Shown: piece after piece, positions 7,695 through 14,799 of the stretch | Layout: the number at the start of each line of letters is the position of its first letter | How positions within the stretch are numbered: position 1 is the stretch's first letter | Source of the DNA: Dehalococcoidia bacterium | GTDB lineage: Bacteria > Chloroflexota > Dehalococcoidia > GIF9 > AB-539-J10 | Length of the DNA stretch: 64,000 nt | Assembly: GCA_030610855.1 (NCBI GenBank) | Contig: JAUWQY010000003.1 | Span: 18,775-82,774, forward strand | Direction: 5' to 3' | Notes under the pieces: generated by a model | What the model saw: the letters and a program-made list of their open reading frames with translations, nothing else | Database searches by the model: none | Told to the model about the DNA's origin: nothing | Translations under genes and position numbers: made by a program

Positions 7695-8009
7695 TTATTT
7701 TGCCAATTCGCGCACGCAGGCCTTCATCTTCTTGACCTGCTGCCGCGTGTATCCAGGACAAAACTTGTCCAGGTTGATCGTAGTCCTGACCGGCAATTTG
7801 TCAGGACTACGACCCGATAGCTCCGGTTTGAGCGTGCCGCCGCCGTTCTTGTGGAAGGCCACCACTGCCCCCTGGTATGTAACATACCGAAAGGGCCGTG
7901 GCTTTTGCTTGCGGCGTCTTGCAGCCTCGAGCTGGGCGTTACAATTACCGCAATAGCCCTTCTCCCTCGCGGGACGACGCTCGCAAATGAGGCATTTCCT
8001 CGTCTGCAT
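7695..8009 (-). CDS. 104-residue zinc-finger protein
   Basis: The N terminus has a four-cysteine zinc knuckle (CLICERRPAREKGYCGNC, residues 5-22) followed by a basic region (ARRRKQKPRPF) and a C terminus with a TRQQVKKMKACVREL helix, suggesting nucleic-acid binding. The ribosome site GGGGGTG lies just before the ATG. It is the first gene downstream of the hairpin-rich region, in the same direction. Confidence 0.6.
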   Translation of the reverse strand: MQTRKCLICERRPAREKGYCGNCNAQLEAARRRKQKPRPFRYVTYQGAVVAFHKNGGGTLKPELSGRSPDKLPVRTTINLDKFCPGYTRQQVKKMKACVRELAK

Positions 8010-8049
8010 ACATCACCCCCTTGTTCAGTTCCTTGGGGCTTTTGGCCCC

Positions 8050-8815
8050 ATCGCTGGCCGCTAACAAGCCAAAGCCGGCTAGCGGCCAGTACATGGAATC
8101 AAAAACATAACTCCCCCGACCACGAAAGCCGGGGGGCTGAGCCTCGCGCCATTCTCCCTGTGACAGTCCACCCGTCCACCACGTCACGGTAGTTCCACCT
8201 GGGACTTTTGCAGGCGGATAGACTCTCATGGCCGGTAAGGGCCTTGGGGGCTTGCTATACTGCCCCTGCTGACGGCCGAACACACGCCCCGCTTACCCCA
8301 CGGAGCCTCTACCAAGTAAGGACGTGGGAAAGGCGTATGCCGGCTGATGCCAGCCGCGCCCTGTGCTCTTGGAGCTAGGGGGAGATACCCCACAGCCGTA
8401 CCATGAGCTGCAACCACCGTGCCAGCAGTCCACCTTTGACGTAGGCGCACTATGGCAATTGCACCCCGGTCCTTTTACGTCAGGCGGGACGGCAACCGAT
8501 TCGCTCGTCGCACGCTAGGCTGATTTAGGCCAGCCGGTCCCCGTAGCTTAACCTCGCACCACGGCTAGGGCCAGGACTCGACCTTATCCCGGGAGCTGCG
8601 TTTGGAATACCCTATGCCTGGCGGTCAGACCGCAGGCATCCCGGTGTGCTCTATGTTAAGCTATTGGCTCAGGTGCCCGCGTCCCCCACCTCTAACTTAG
8701 AGGTCAGCCCCGAAAGCCCCGAGTGTGGGCACGGGTTAGGATTCCTCGGCCGCTCATAGAGTATGGGCCGTTGCAATAGCAAAGGCGACGGGCCCGAAGG
8801 CCCGCCGCCCCCACA
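8050..8815 (-). ncRNA. candidate large structured RNA (or hairpin-rich origin)
   Basis: About 765 bases without a convincing gene, flanked by minus-strand genes and dense in perfect stems. At 8784-8809 an 11-bp stem (one G-U pair) is capped on the minus strand by a C(UUCG)G tetraloop. A tight hairpin sits at 8614-8637 (TGCCTG/CAGGCA with an inner CGGT/ACCG), 6-bp stems at 8341-8356 (CGGCTG/CAGCCG) and 8690-8704, and a 10-bp stem at 8054-8063/8080-8089 (CTGGCCGCTA/TAGCGGCCAG). Base composition is even, with no codon-like bias. Strand is inferred from the UUCG loop and neighbours; ends are approximate. Large ornate RNAs such as GOLLD and ROOL occur in phage-like elements, but I cannot match this to either. 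A replication origin with extruded hairpins is the main alternative. Confidence 0.45.
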
Positions 8816-8819
8816 GATC

Positions 8820-8864
8820 GCTCAATAAAGCTAATCCGACATGTAGCGGTTTTTGTTACATTAG
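8820..8864 (-). promoter_or_regulatory. dispersed element motif, copy B
   Basis: The minus strand reads ATGTAACAAAAACC, then CTACATGT and CGGATTAGCTTTATTGAG. It matches copy A (4262-4305) in two blocks and copy C (9528-9553) over CTACATGyCGGATTAGC. It lies directly before the structured-RNA candidate on its presumed strand, so a promoter role is plausible. Confidence 0.5.
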
Positions 8865-8887
8865 CTATGCTTTGGCTTTGAGCGGTG

Positions 8888-9508
8888 TTAGTTGATCAGT
8901 AGCTTATATCCCTCAGCTTTGACCCAGCGGCTAAGCCGCTGCCGCTCTGTGTTGCCCAGGCTTTGCGTTTGCTTAGGCCTGCCGCCTTTGGCGTTGCGCG
9001 GCGCTCCGAGCGGTTTGCCTTGCAGGCGCTTCAATACCAGGCCCTGAATATCCTTCGGGATTTGCTGCCATAGCCGCCGCGCATCGAGTCTGTCAATCAT
9101 TTTAGCTTCAAACTCTACTTCGCCAACTAGCAATTCAGCCAGTTCTACCTCTTCTCCGTCGCTGTTTGTTATAACTTCGGATAGATAACCCTGGTGGAAT
9201 TGACTGTGCAGCTTGTACTTCGCCCACCAGTTCTGCCAGTCACGCCGCGCTATGGTGTAGGCGAAGGCCGGATCTTCAGTACCGGCGGCCAGGATTGCTG
9301 TCATGAGTTCCTGGAACATATCCTGGCGCTCATTAGCCGGCACTTTGCGGCTGAAGATATATGCCGCTTCGACTGCCAGCCTGGCATTCAGTCCCAGGCC
9401 CTCGAGTGATTGCCGCGTTTGCTTCACAAGCTCAATATAATCATCATCAACGGCAAAATTAGGCCCCAGGAATGCTTTGCTCACTCTGTGGTATGTAGTA
9501 TTTAACAT
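8888..9508 (-). CDS. sigma-70-like regulator, putative
   Basis: A 206-residue protein. Residues about 58-105 (ERQDMFQELMTAILAAGTEDPAFAYTIARRDWQNWWAKYK) resemble sigma region 2, where the DxxQE helix, the YTIARN-like helix and the basic, Trp-rich helix occur in that order. A later segment (LWQQIPKDIQGLVLKRLQGKPL, about 145-166) resembles the start of region 4, ending in a basic tail. Start chosen at the ATG with GGGGGATCGAAC before it. Copies B and C of the dispersed motif flank this gene in opposite orientations. The sigma assignment is pattern-based and could be wrong; a general HTH transcription regulator is the fallback. Confidence 0.45.
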   Translation of the reverse strand: MLNTTYHRVSKAFLGPNFAVDDDYIELVKQTRQSLEGLGLNARLAVEAAYIFSRKVPANERQDMFQELMTAILAAGTEDPAFAYTIARRDWQNWWAKYKLHSQFHQGYLSEVITNSDGEEVELAELLVGEVEFEAKMIDRLDARRLWQQIPKDIQGLVLKRLQGKPLGAPRNAKGGRPKQTQSLGNTERQRLSRWVKAEGYKLLIN

Positions 9509-9527
9509 GTTCGATCCCCCCGTTTTG

Positions 9528-9553
9528 TTATTTACTACATGCCGGATTAGCTT
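9528..9553 (+). promoter_or_regulatory. dispersed element motif, copy C (inverted)
   Basis: The plus strand reads TTTACTACATGCCGGATTAGC and then TTT; the CTACATGyCGGATTAGCTTT core matches copy B with one mismatch but in the opposite orientation. It sits about 20 bases upstream of the sigma-like gene's start codon, where an operator could act on that gene. Confidence 0.45.
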
Positions 9554-9816
9554 TGGCTGTATTCAGTTGTTAATGTTCAAATTCGATGATTCCATCATCA
9601 CACAAAAGGACAGAAAGTGATATTTCAAAATGAACCTATATTCCCGTGATATTGGCTGGGCAGCTTCATTTTGTCTGGATGATTGGAATTAGCTCAAATG
9701 GCGAACGCCAGTCCACCCCTAGGTAATAGAGGGACTGCTCAGGCAGAGCCGCAGGGGGCAGCGTGCTATATTAAGGGCAAGACCAAGAGGGCTGACCTCA
9801 CTAGCAAGCTGGCGAT
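9554..9816. other. 263-base intergenic stretch, no gene seen
   Basis: An AT-rich spacer upstream of the sigma-like gene and downstream of the 210-residue gene. No long stem or consensus promoter stands out. It probably contains the control region of the sigma-like gene. Confidence 0.4.
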
Positions 9817-10449
9817 TTACTCGACTTCTATGACTTTGACTCTGTGTTGTGGTTTGTTCAATTCTGTAATCTCCAGCAGCTTCTCCTTGGACACAGGTAA
9901 ACGCAGCTTTCCTGCACGAACGTCACCGACTAGCCCGTCAATCAAGAGAGAGAATGCGTCTTCACTGAAAAGGAGATAGTCATTTTCCCGTAGTTTGCTC
10001 ATAATCTCGGACTGTGGTCGACGTGATTCACGGGCTAACTGAGATACAGAGATGCCCCTGACATCGTCAGGCAGCCCCCTGGGGCCGATACATACCATGA
10101 CCAGCCCTAAAGGTTGTTGTTTATCAGTGGGACCCTGGAGTAGACAATCTGTGATAGCTGACAGCCTGCCTTTGGAAACTATCGCTGTCACAGCCAATTC
10201 AACCAGGGACAACATCAGCTTCGCCTCCCCGTGACCACGACTGGCTGAAGCCTCAATCTCTCTCAACTGCTGCAACTGCTCCACAATAGTACGGTATACT
10301 GCTCTCAGACTTGACGCTTCATCCTCTCGCTTCAGCCGGGTCTCTTCTCGGGCAAATAGTGCGTCCAGAGCGAGACCCGTTTCGGTCAGGTTGTTCGCCT
10401 TGGACGGCAAATCCTCCAGGCGGCTATGAAATGGTTTCAGATCTCCCAT
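9817..10449 (-). CDS. hypothetical 210-residue protein
   Basis: The N-terminal half (about residues 25-95) is helical and charged, with heptad-like spacing (EETRLKREDEASSLRAVYRTIVEQLQQLREIEA). The C-terminal half contains an HTH-like stretch (VSQLARESRRPQSEIMSKLRENDYLLFSED, about 136-165). The start overlaps the end of the coiled-coil gene upstream by 13 bases, so the two are co-translated and probably act together. Family not recognised; a DNA-binding partner of the coiled-coil protein is a reasonable inference. Confidence 0.55.
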   Translation of the reverse strand: MGDLKPFHSRLEDLPSKANNLTETGLALDALFAREETRLKREDEASSLRAVYRTIVEQLQQLREIEASASRGHGEAKLMLSLVELAVTAIVSKGRLSAITDCLLQGPTDKQQPLGLVMVCIGPRGLPDDVRGISVSQLARESRRPQSEIMSKLRENDYLLFSEDAFSLLIDGLVGDVRAGKLRLPVSKEKLLEITELNKPQHRVKVIEVE

Positions 10450-11804
10450 GCTTCTAAATCGTTGATCAGCCTCTCAGCGGTAAGCGACAGTCCTGTGTAT
10501 TGCAGAGAGTAGCTATGTTGGCGTTTCAGCCAGATGCCGAGGCCTCGAACAACTGGTAAGACGAGGGTCTTGACCCGGTTGCCTGCGATATCTTCCTCGC
10601 CTCTTATTAAAGCTGGCAAGTCGTTGAGCCATTCGCTAACCTGAAGAATCCCCTGGCATCGCCCGACCTCACTGCCCACTTCAAGGGCTTGGTCCCTGAG
10701 CCGCCTTATCTCCGCCAGAGCCTCCTCGTTTCCGCGTCGCAGTTCCTCGCCGAAGTTATCGATTGCCTCCTGAGCGATAGGGATGATCATGGCGATCTCT
10801 TGGCTCACGTTCTCCCTAGTTTCCTTAATGCTGGCCTCCAGATTCATCTTCTCCTGTTTGAGGCTGTCAATAACTGCCCCGGTGGCCTCTATCTCACTCT
10901 TGCTCCTGGCAATAGCTTGCTTCATCCTATCCATCTCCTGCTGTCGGCTCTGGATTAGCGTTTCGAAGGTCAGCCCTTTCTCGAGACTCCCAAGCTCGTG
11001 CAGTAACCGGCTCCTGAGTTCGGAGGACTTGATAGCGTGATGCTGGGCAATCGCTTGTAGCTTTTCCTGAAACTCACTCAATTCCTTGAGGGTGAACCCT
11101 ATATCCTCAAGCTTCTGCGTCTCGCGCTTCAGAGCGGAGAGGGTTGTTTCCGCCTTCTGGGCCTTGGGCTCCATGTTAGCAATCCGGCGTGACAGTGTGC
11201 GTTCACGTCTCTCCAGGTCCTTGACCCGAGGGGTTAGCAGTTTGCTCTTCTGTTCGAGCATGGCTACTGAGCTGGCCAGTTCCTCTCTCTGCCTGGTTAG
11301 GTCGGCGAGCTGCTTTTGGCAGTGCTTCACTTTGTTTGACATAGGTTCCAGGTCGGTGGCTTTCTTCTCCAGTTCGCGAACTTTGTTATCGAGAGCCTCG
11401 AGGCTCAAGCCGCTCCTCTGCTGGACCTGCTGAATACTGTAGACCAGTTGGACGAACTCCCTGGCATCGTCCTCGTCTGGCACCGACTTAAGAATCATCG
11501 GCCAGCGGTCGATGTCGGCCGGCTCGAGCCCGAGTTCGTTGATTCGATTCAGAAGGATGAGCCCCGTAGCGCACTGCCCGGGAGTTAGTTTTGACCGTTT
11601 CAGGTCGAAGGACAACTCCCGAAGCGTTTCGATGTGTTCACCGATATCGGCCGCCTCGGGAAAGCTTCCTGCCTTCAACTCAGCGACGACGTTGGCCACT
11701 GTCCCTTTACTGATACTGCCTCTGGCGGCAATATCATCATAGGACAGGCCGGACAGGTAAAGCCTGACAATGGTGAGTTTCTTTTTCGCTGTTAACTTCT
11801 CCAT
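10437..11804 (-). CDS. HTH-coiled-coil protein of the element
   Basis: Start chosen at the ATG at 11804, preceded by AAAAGGAGAGTGAGA (455 residues). The N terminus is a resolvase/transposase-type HTH (KKLTIVRLYLSGLSYDDIAARGSISKGTVANVVAELK, about 5-41). Residues about 135-350 are a long coiled coil (KVRELEKKATDLEPMSNKVKHCQKQLADLTRQREEL... through SKSEIEATGAVIDSLKQEKMNLEASIKETREN). The architecture suits a DNA-binding, filament- or partition-type protein, or an SMC-like bridging protein without ATPase. An array of seven phased GAAC repeats lies 48 bases upstream of the start and is the obvious candidate binding site. I recall similar HTH-coiled-coil proteins from Dehalococcoidia and archaeal elements, but the role is unknown. 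Confidence 0.65.
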   Translation of the reverse strand: MEKLTAKKKLTIVRLYLSGLSYDDIAARGSISKGTVANVVAELKAGSFPEAADIGEHIETLRELSFDLKRSKLTPGQCATGLILLNRINELGLEPADIDRWPMILKSVPDEDDAREFVQLVYSIQQVQQRSGLSLEALDNKVRELEKKATDLEPMSNKVKHCQKQLADLTRQREELASSVAMLEQKSKLLTPRVKDLERRERTLSRRIANMEPKAQKAETTLSALKRETQKLEDIGFTLKELSEFQEKLQAIAQHHAIKSSELRSRLLHELGSLEKGLTFETLIQSRQQEMDRMKQAIARSKSEIEATGAVIDSLKQEKMNLEASIKETRENVSQEIAMIIPIAQEAIDNFGEELRRGNEEALAEIRRLRDQALEVGSEVGRCQGILQVSEWLNDLPALIRGEEDIAGNRVKTLVLPVVRGLGIWLKRQHSYSLQYTGLSLTAERLINDLEAWEI

Positions 11805-11851
11805 TCTCACTCTCCTTTTATAGGTGATTCTTGCACCCACAAATCCTGGAT

Positions 11852-11925
11852 ATTTGAACTTGATTTGAACGACGCGAACAGCACTTGAACGGAGTCCTGA
11901 ACATTATTTGAACGCAAACTGAACA
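11852..11925. repeat. iteron-like array of seven phased GAAC repeats
   Basis: GAAC occurs at 11856, 11867, 11876, 11887, 11899, 11910 and 11921, mostly as TTTGAAC, TTGAAC or CTGAAC, with spacings 11, 9, 11, 12, 11 and 11 bases. One copy per helical turn puts all sites on the same DNA face. It lies directly upstream of the HTH-coiled-coil gene. It could be an operator, a partition site or a replication iteron. Confidence 0.65.
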
Positions 11926-12001
11926 CGAGATCCTCCTCTGATTCTCCTTGTATTTCATCAGTCAGAAACTGTTTCCGGCTCCGCGTCCCGTCGACCGGAT
12001 T

Positions 12002-12508
12002 TCAGCCGTAACAAGCGCGATGGGGGTTTCGCCAGGCAATCTCGCCCGCCTCTCTACCTGCCTTTGTGAGGCGGAAATTCCGGCGCGGCGGACCGGGCGG
12101 ATAATGGTCCTGAAAAGTGGATGGCTCTTCGTGTCCGGCAGGTTGGACCCAGCCTAGCCGCCGAATCGTCGAGAAGTAAACAATGAAAGAATGGTATCTG
12201 CAGCCTCGCGATTTGTAAGGCATTCGTGACAGATATTGCTCAGCCAGCTTCTCGATGTTATCGGGCTCTATGGAACGTTGCCCTCGCCGGGCTTGCCTTT
12301 CCTCCGCTCTCGTCGCCTCGTCCACTGCTGTAGCACGCATCAACGCCCGCTTATAGTAGAAGAATATATCGCTTTGACAAGCTCCGAGCTCAGGGTCAAT
12401 TGACGGCGAGCCAAGTGGGCCGTGCCCCAAAAGAAACCTCAAGACAAACGTGCCGCAGCCGATAGCTCTCAGGAATCCGCCTCGGGCTGGTTTCAGCAGT
12501 TCAGACAC
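12002..12508 (-). CDS. hypothetical 168-residue basic protein
   Basis: The product contains YKSRGCRYHSFIVYFSTIRRLGWVQPAG and, near its end, YPPGPPRRNFRLTKAGREAGEIAWRNP, which together look like a winged-helix-type fold (helix, then wing, then LTKAG). The first 40 residues (FLRAIGCGTFVLRFLLG) are hydrophobic. It is followed by the array and the coiled-coil gene in the same direction. I remember related sequences only from uncharacterised Chloroflexota elements; function unknown. Confidence 0.55.
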   Translation of the reverse strand: MSELLKPARGGFLRAIGCGTFVLRFLLGHGPLGSPSIDPELGACQSDIFFYYKRALMRATAVDEATRAEERQARRGQRSIEPDNIEKLAEQYLSRMPYKSRGCRYHSFIVYFSTIRRLGWVQPAGHEEPSTFQDHYPPGPPRRNFRLTKAGREAGEIAWRNPHRACYG

Positions 12509-12541
12509 TTCGCTTCACCTCAGAGATGCTGGATGTGCCGA

Positions 12542-13228
12542 TCAATCTTCCTTGCTCCAGAGTTTCTGATACCATTCTTGATGTTCTGTGCCTGATATCT
12601 TTCGATACCGGGCTGTAGTGTTGAAGCTTTGGTGGCCTAAATGCTCCTGAAGAAGCCGCAGCCCGTCGCCTGAATCATCAAGTTTTACTGCATGGACTGC
12701 GAAGGCATCGCGCAATCGGTGCGGGCTGACGTTATGAACTCTTCCGGTCTCAGGATTCACAAGCTTTGGTAGACCTGCTCTTTCAGCACAGGTACGGACT
12801 ATCTGCCAACCTCGATGCCGGTTTATTCCGAAGATAAACAACTTACCGTCTCTGGATACCGGGCCGTCGCGTCCGATGTACTCCTTCAGCATGCCCAAAG
12901 TACCACTGTCTACCGGCAGCACCCTCTGCCGACGACGTTCCTGTTCCTCAGCCTGAGCCTTGTCAATCATGCTCCCGCACTTGGGGCAAAATGCGTGGCT
13001 TCTGCCCAGTCTCTGTCCACACTCGCTACACGATAGTTTTAGGCGAGCTTTGAGGTGTTTGATTGTGACTATGTCATGTTCAAAGTCCACATCTTCAACA
13101 GTCAAAGCTAGAGCCTCACTGATTCGGCAACCAAGATGGAATAACACGCGGATCAACAGCCTATCCCTCACAGTGGTGGCTGCCCTCTCCATCAGAGTTA
13201 CCTCGTGTGGTTCAACGTAGGCTTTCAT
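12542..13228 (-). CDS. tyrosine recombinase with inserted zinc ribbon, catalytic domain only
   Basis: A 228-residue XerC/D-type recombinase. Catalytic residues are visible: Arg in LGCRISEALAL, the HRLR motif (SPHRLRDAF, HxxR), the HLGH box, and the nucleophile Tyr in TTARYRKI. A four-cysteine ribbon (CSECGQRLGRSHAFCPKCG, about 66-84) is inserted between the first strand block and the rest. The usual N-terminal core-binding domain is missing, so it starts directly at the catalytic domain. It may act with the integrase at 14771 or resolve dimers of the element. Confidence 0.75.
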   Translation of the reverse strand: MKAYVEPHEVTLMERAATTVRDRLLIRVLFHLGCRISEALALTVEDVDFEHDIVTIKHLKARLKLSCSECGQRLGRSHAFCPKCGSMIDKAQAEEQERRRQRVLPVDSGTLGMLKEYIGRDGPVSRDGKLFIFGINRHRGWQIVRTCAERAGLPKLVNPETGRVHNVSPHRLRDAFAVHAVKLDDSGDGLRLLQEHLGHQSFNTTARYRKISGTEHQEWYQKLWSKED

Positions 13229-13241
13229 TCTTTCTTGTCTG

Positions 13242-13436
13242 TTACCTCTCTCCTAGGCTTGCCGGACATTTAGCAGCTTGAGCATCTATCGCCTCACTGA
13301 TTGCCTCCTGTAACCAATAGGCATCTGCCCGCCGATAATTGCCTCCAATGGCCAGTGCCAGACACATGGCAGGCCACAGCGCCGAACCTACGGGCGCTAG
13401 CAATCGCACCCCAGCTGGCGGGTGGATTTGATGCAA
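13242..13436 (-). CDS. possible small protein, 64 residues
   Basis: The reading MHQIHPPAGVRLLAPVG... with LWPAMCLALAIGGNYRRADAYWLQEAISEAIDAQ has a helix-like C-terminal half and ends 13 bases before the recombinase start. The start would be TTG without a clear ribosome site. The 254-base gap between the excisionase and the recombinase holds nothing else that I see, so this is weakly supported. Confidence 0.25.
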   Translation of the reverse strand: MHQIHPPAGVRLLAPVGSALWPAMCLALAIGGNYRRADAYWLQEAISEAIDAQAAKCPASLGER

Positions 13437-13483
13437 CAGCCGATCTCTGCGAGAAACTAGTCACATAGGGTAGCCCTTTCAGG

Positions 13484-13729
13484 CTAATGTGGTTCATCCT
13501 GTCCCTCCCTCGTCACTTGGTTTTCGTTCGCCTTGCCTGCTGAAGACAAGAATTCCTCCAGCGCCTTCCGGGGGACAACGAGGCGCCGTTGTCCAATGCG
13601 AATCGCTGGAATGCCTCCGCTGTTGGCTAAGAGATACGCTGTACCACGGCTAATGCCCAGTATTTTTGCAGTTTCCTCGACAGTGAAAACTAATCGGTCA
13701 ATCTTCCCGCGGTCAGTCTCCATTTTCAT
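13484..13729 (-). CDS. excisionase/MerR-like helix-turn-helix protein
   Basis: An 81-residue protein with the excisionase pattern VFTVEETAKILGISRGTAYLLANSGGIPAIRIGQRRLVVPRKALEEFL (about residues 14-60): HTH, then the turn and wing IGQRRLVVPRKALEEFL. Such proteins bend DNA at attachment sites and direct an integrase toward excision. It lies divergently from the 318-residue gene across a short intergenic region with overlapping -10 boxes. Confidence 0.8.
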   Translation of the reverse strand: MKMETDRGKIDRLVFTVEETAKILGISRGTAYLLANSGGIPAIRIGQRRLVVPRKALEEFLSSAGKANENQVTREGQDEPH

Positions 13730-13740
13730 CCTCCTGGTAG

Positions 13741-13770
13741 TTGACTAGAGCCATCACTATGTATTATAAT
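13741..13770 (+). promoter_or_regulatory. promoter for the 318-residue gene and integrase
   Basis: TTGACT (13741-13746) and TATAAT (13765-13770) are 18 bases apart. A minus-strand TATAAT at 13763-13768 overlaps it and may serve the excisionase gene, which would make the two transcripts compete. Confidence 0.6.
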
Positions 13771-13842
13771 TGAGACTAATAGGACTTACCAGGTTTACCA
13801 TTAGGAACAACAATCACGCATTTTAGGAATTAGAGGAATAGC

Positions 13843-14799
13843 ATGCCAACTAAGGGTCTACGGGCTTGGATTGGGGATGATGAGGAACTTCAAATTTGTC
13901 GTTACACACTTGAGTTTCGTGATATGCGGCGCACCAAGCTAGCAGAGAAGATACGGGCCGAAGTGCATTGGCCGGGCAAGCGTCCCGAAATCGAGGTGTT
14001 GGAGCGCAAAATTTCACATTACCGGAAACACGCTGTTGATCATCCTGAAGACAAGCCCTGGAGCATGGCTAGTCTAGACAGATACCCAATCTCTCCGCAG
14101 GCAATCCCGCCTGTGCTTGCGTGTTGGAAGAACGCTGTCCAAAGCGGTACCATCCTAACCATACGGGAAGCCAAATGGGCGTCGAGGCTCTACGCGCTCA
14201 TGGCGGACGAAGTACACCAGAGCTTTATCTGGCATCATGGTGCCAAGTGGCTGGAGCTAGACACGTCGTGTAACAATGCAATCGTGAAGAAATCCTCTGC
14301 TCGGCAATCATCTAGGCGTAATAAAGAGACGGCCAGCGAGTTTTCACTACGGGCCGAAGAAGGTGATCATGGAGCAATAGAATGCCCGAAATGTCGGACA
14401 CCAATAGGAATAGGCCCCACAACTCGAACGGCCATATGTCTCGGCTGTGAAGGTCAGTTCGACATCGTTAGGATTCCAGCAGGGACCGAAGACCCAGGCA
14501 CTCTTCGTAAAGAAACCTCCGTAGTGAAGACTATCCCGCCAATTATTGAAGGTGTTAGCTCCCTGACTTACTGCGCGAAAGGCTATGCGAACCTGGAGTT
14601 GATATATGACCTGATAGGTCAGCCTTTTGATTCAACATGTATGGATAGGCGAATTATGGGATTGGGCAGGTTGATACCTGACCTCAATGACGAGGCTTCG
14701 CTTTTGCCATATCTGGCAATGGCCATTCAAGACTTCAAAGACTTTAGAGACAAAGTGAGGAGGCTAACCAATGAGAGGTCACATAAAAAAAAGAGGTAA
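13843..14799 (+). CDS. hypothetical 318-residue zinc-ribbon protein
   Basis: The N-terminal region contains a possible HTH (TKLAEKIRAEVHWPGKRPEIEVLERKISHYRK) and WSMASLDRYPISPQAIPPVLACW, a middle ILTIREAKWASRLYALM helix, then a four-cysteine ribbon (CPKC...CLGC, about residues 184-206). The end overlaps the integrase start by 29 bases, so it is translationally coupled to it and probably regulates integration. I recall WSMxSLxxYPIPPEALP-type proteins only as uncharacterised in Chloroflexota. Confidence 0.6.
   Translation: MPTKGLRAWIGDDEELQICRYTLEFRDMRRTKLAEKIRAEVHWPGKRPEIEVLERKISHYRKHAVDHPEDKPWSMASLDRYPISPQAIPPVLACWKNAVQSGTILTIREAKWASRLYALMADEVHQSFIWHHGAKWLELDTSCNNAIVKKSSARQSSRRNKETASEFSLRAEEGDHGAIECPKCRTPIGIGPTTRTAICLGCEGQFDIVRIPAGTEDPGTLRKETSVVKTIPPIIEGVSSLTYCAKGYANLELIYDLIGQPFDSTCMDRRIMGLGRLIPDLNDEASLLPYLAMAIQDFKDFRDKVRRLTNERSHKKKR

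Noticed and set aside
7945..8283. A 112-residue minus-strand frame at the end of the hairpin-rich region
   Set aside because: It overlaps the zinc-finger gene and the 8054-8089 stem and has no ribosome site. Trp-Gly-rich composition alone is not enough; I prefer RNA structure, with some doubt.
8226..8450. A 74-residue minus-strand frame in the structured region
   Set aside because: Short, without ribosome site, and crossed by the CGGCTG/CAGCCG hairpin.
9683..9979. A 98-residue plus-strand frame before and over the 210-residue gene
   Set aside because: No ribosome site and it runs opposite the start of the supported minus-strand gene.
11852..11925. CRISPR-like array
   Set aside because: The repeated unit is only 4-7 bases with 5-7-base gaps and no spacer-length uniformity or cas genes; it fits an iteron/operator array.
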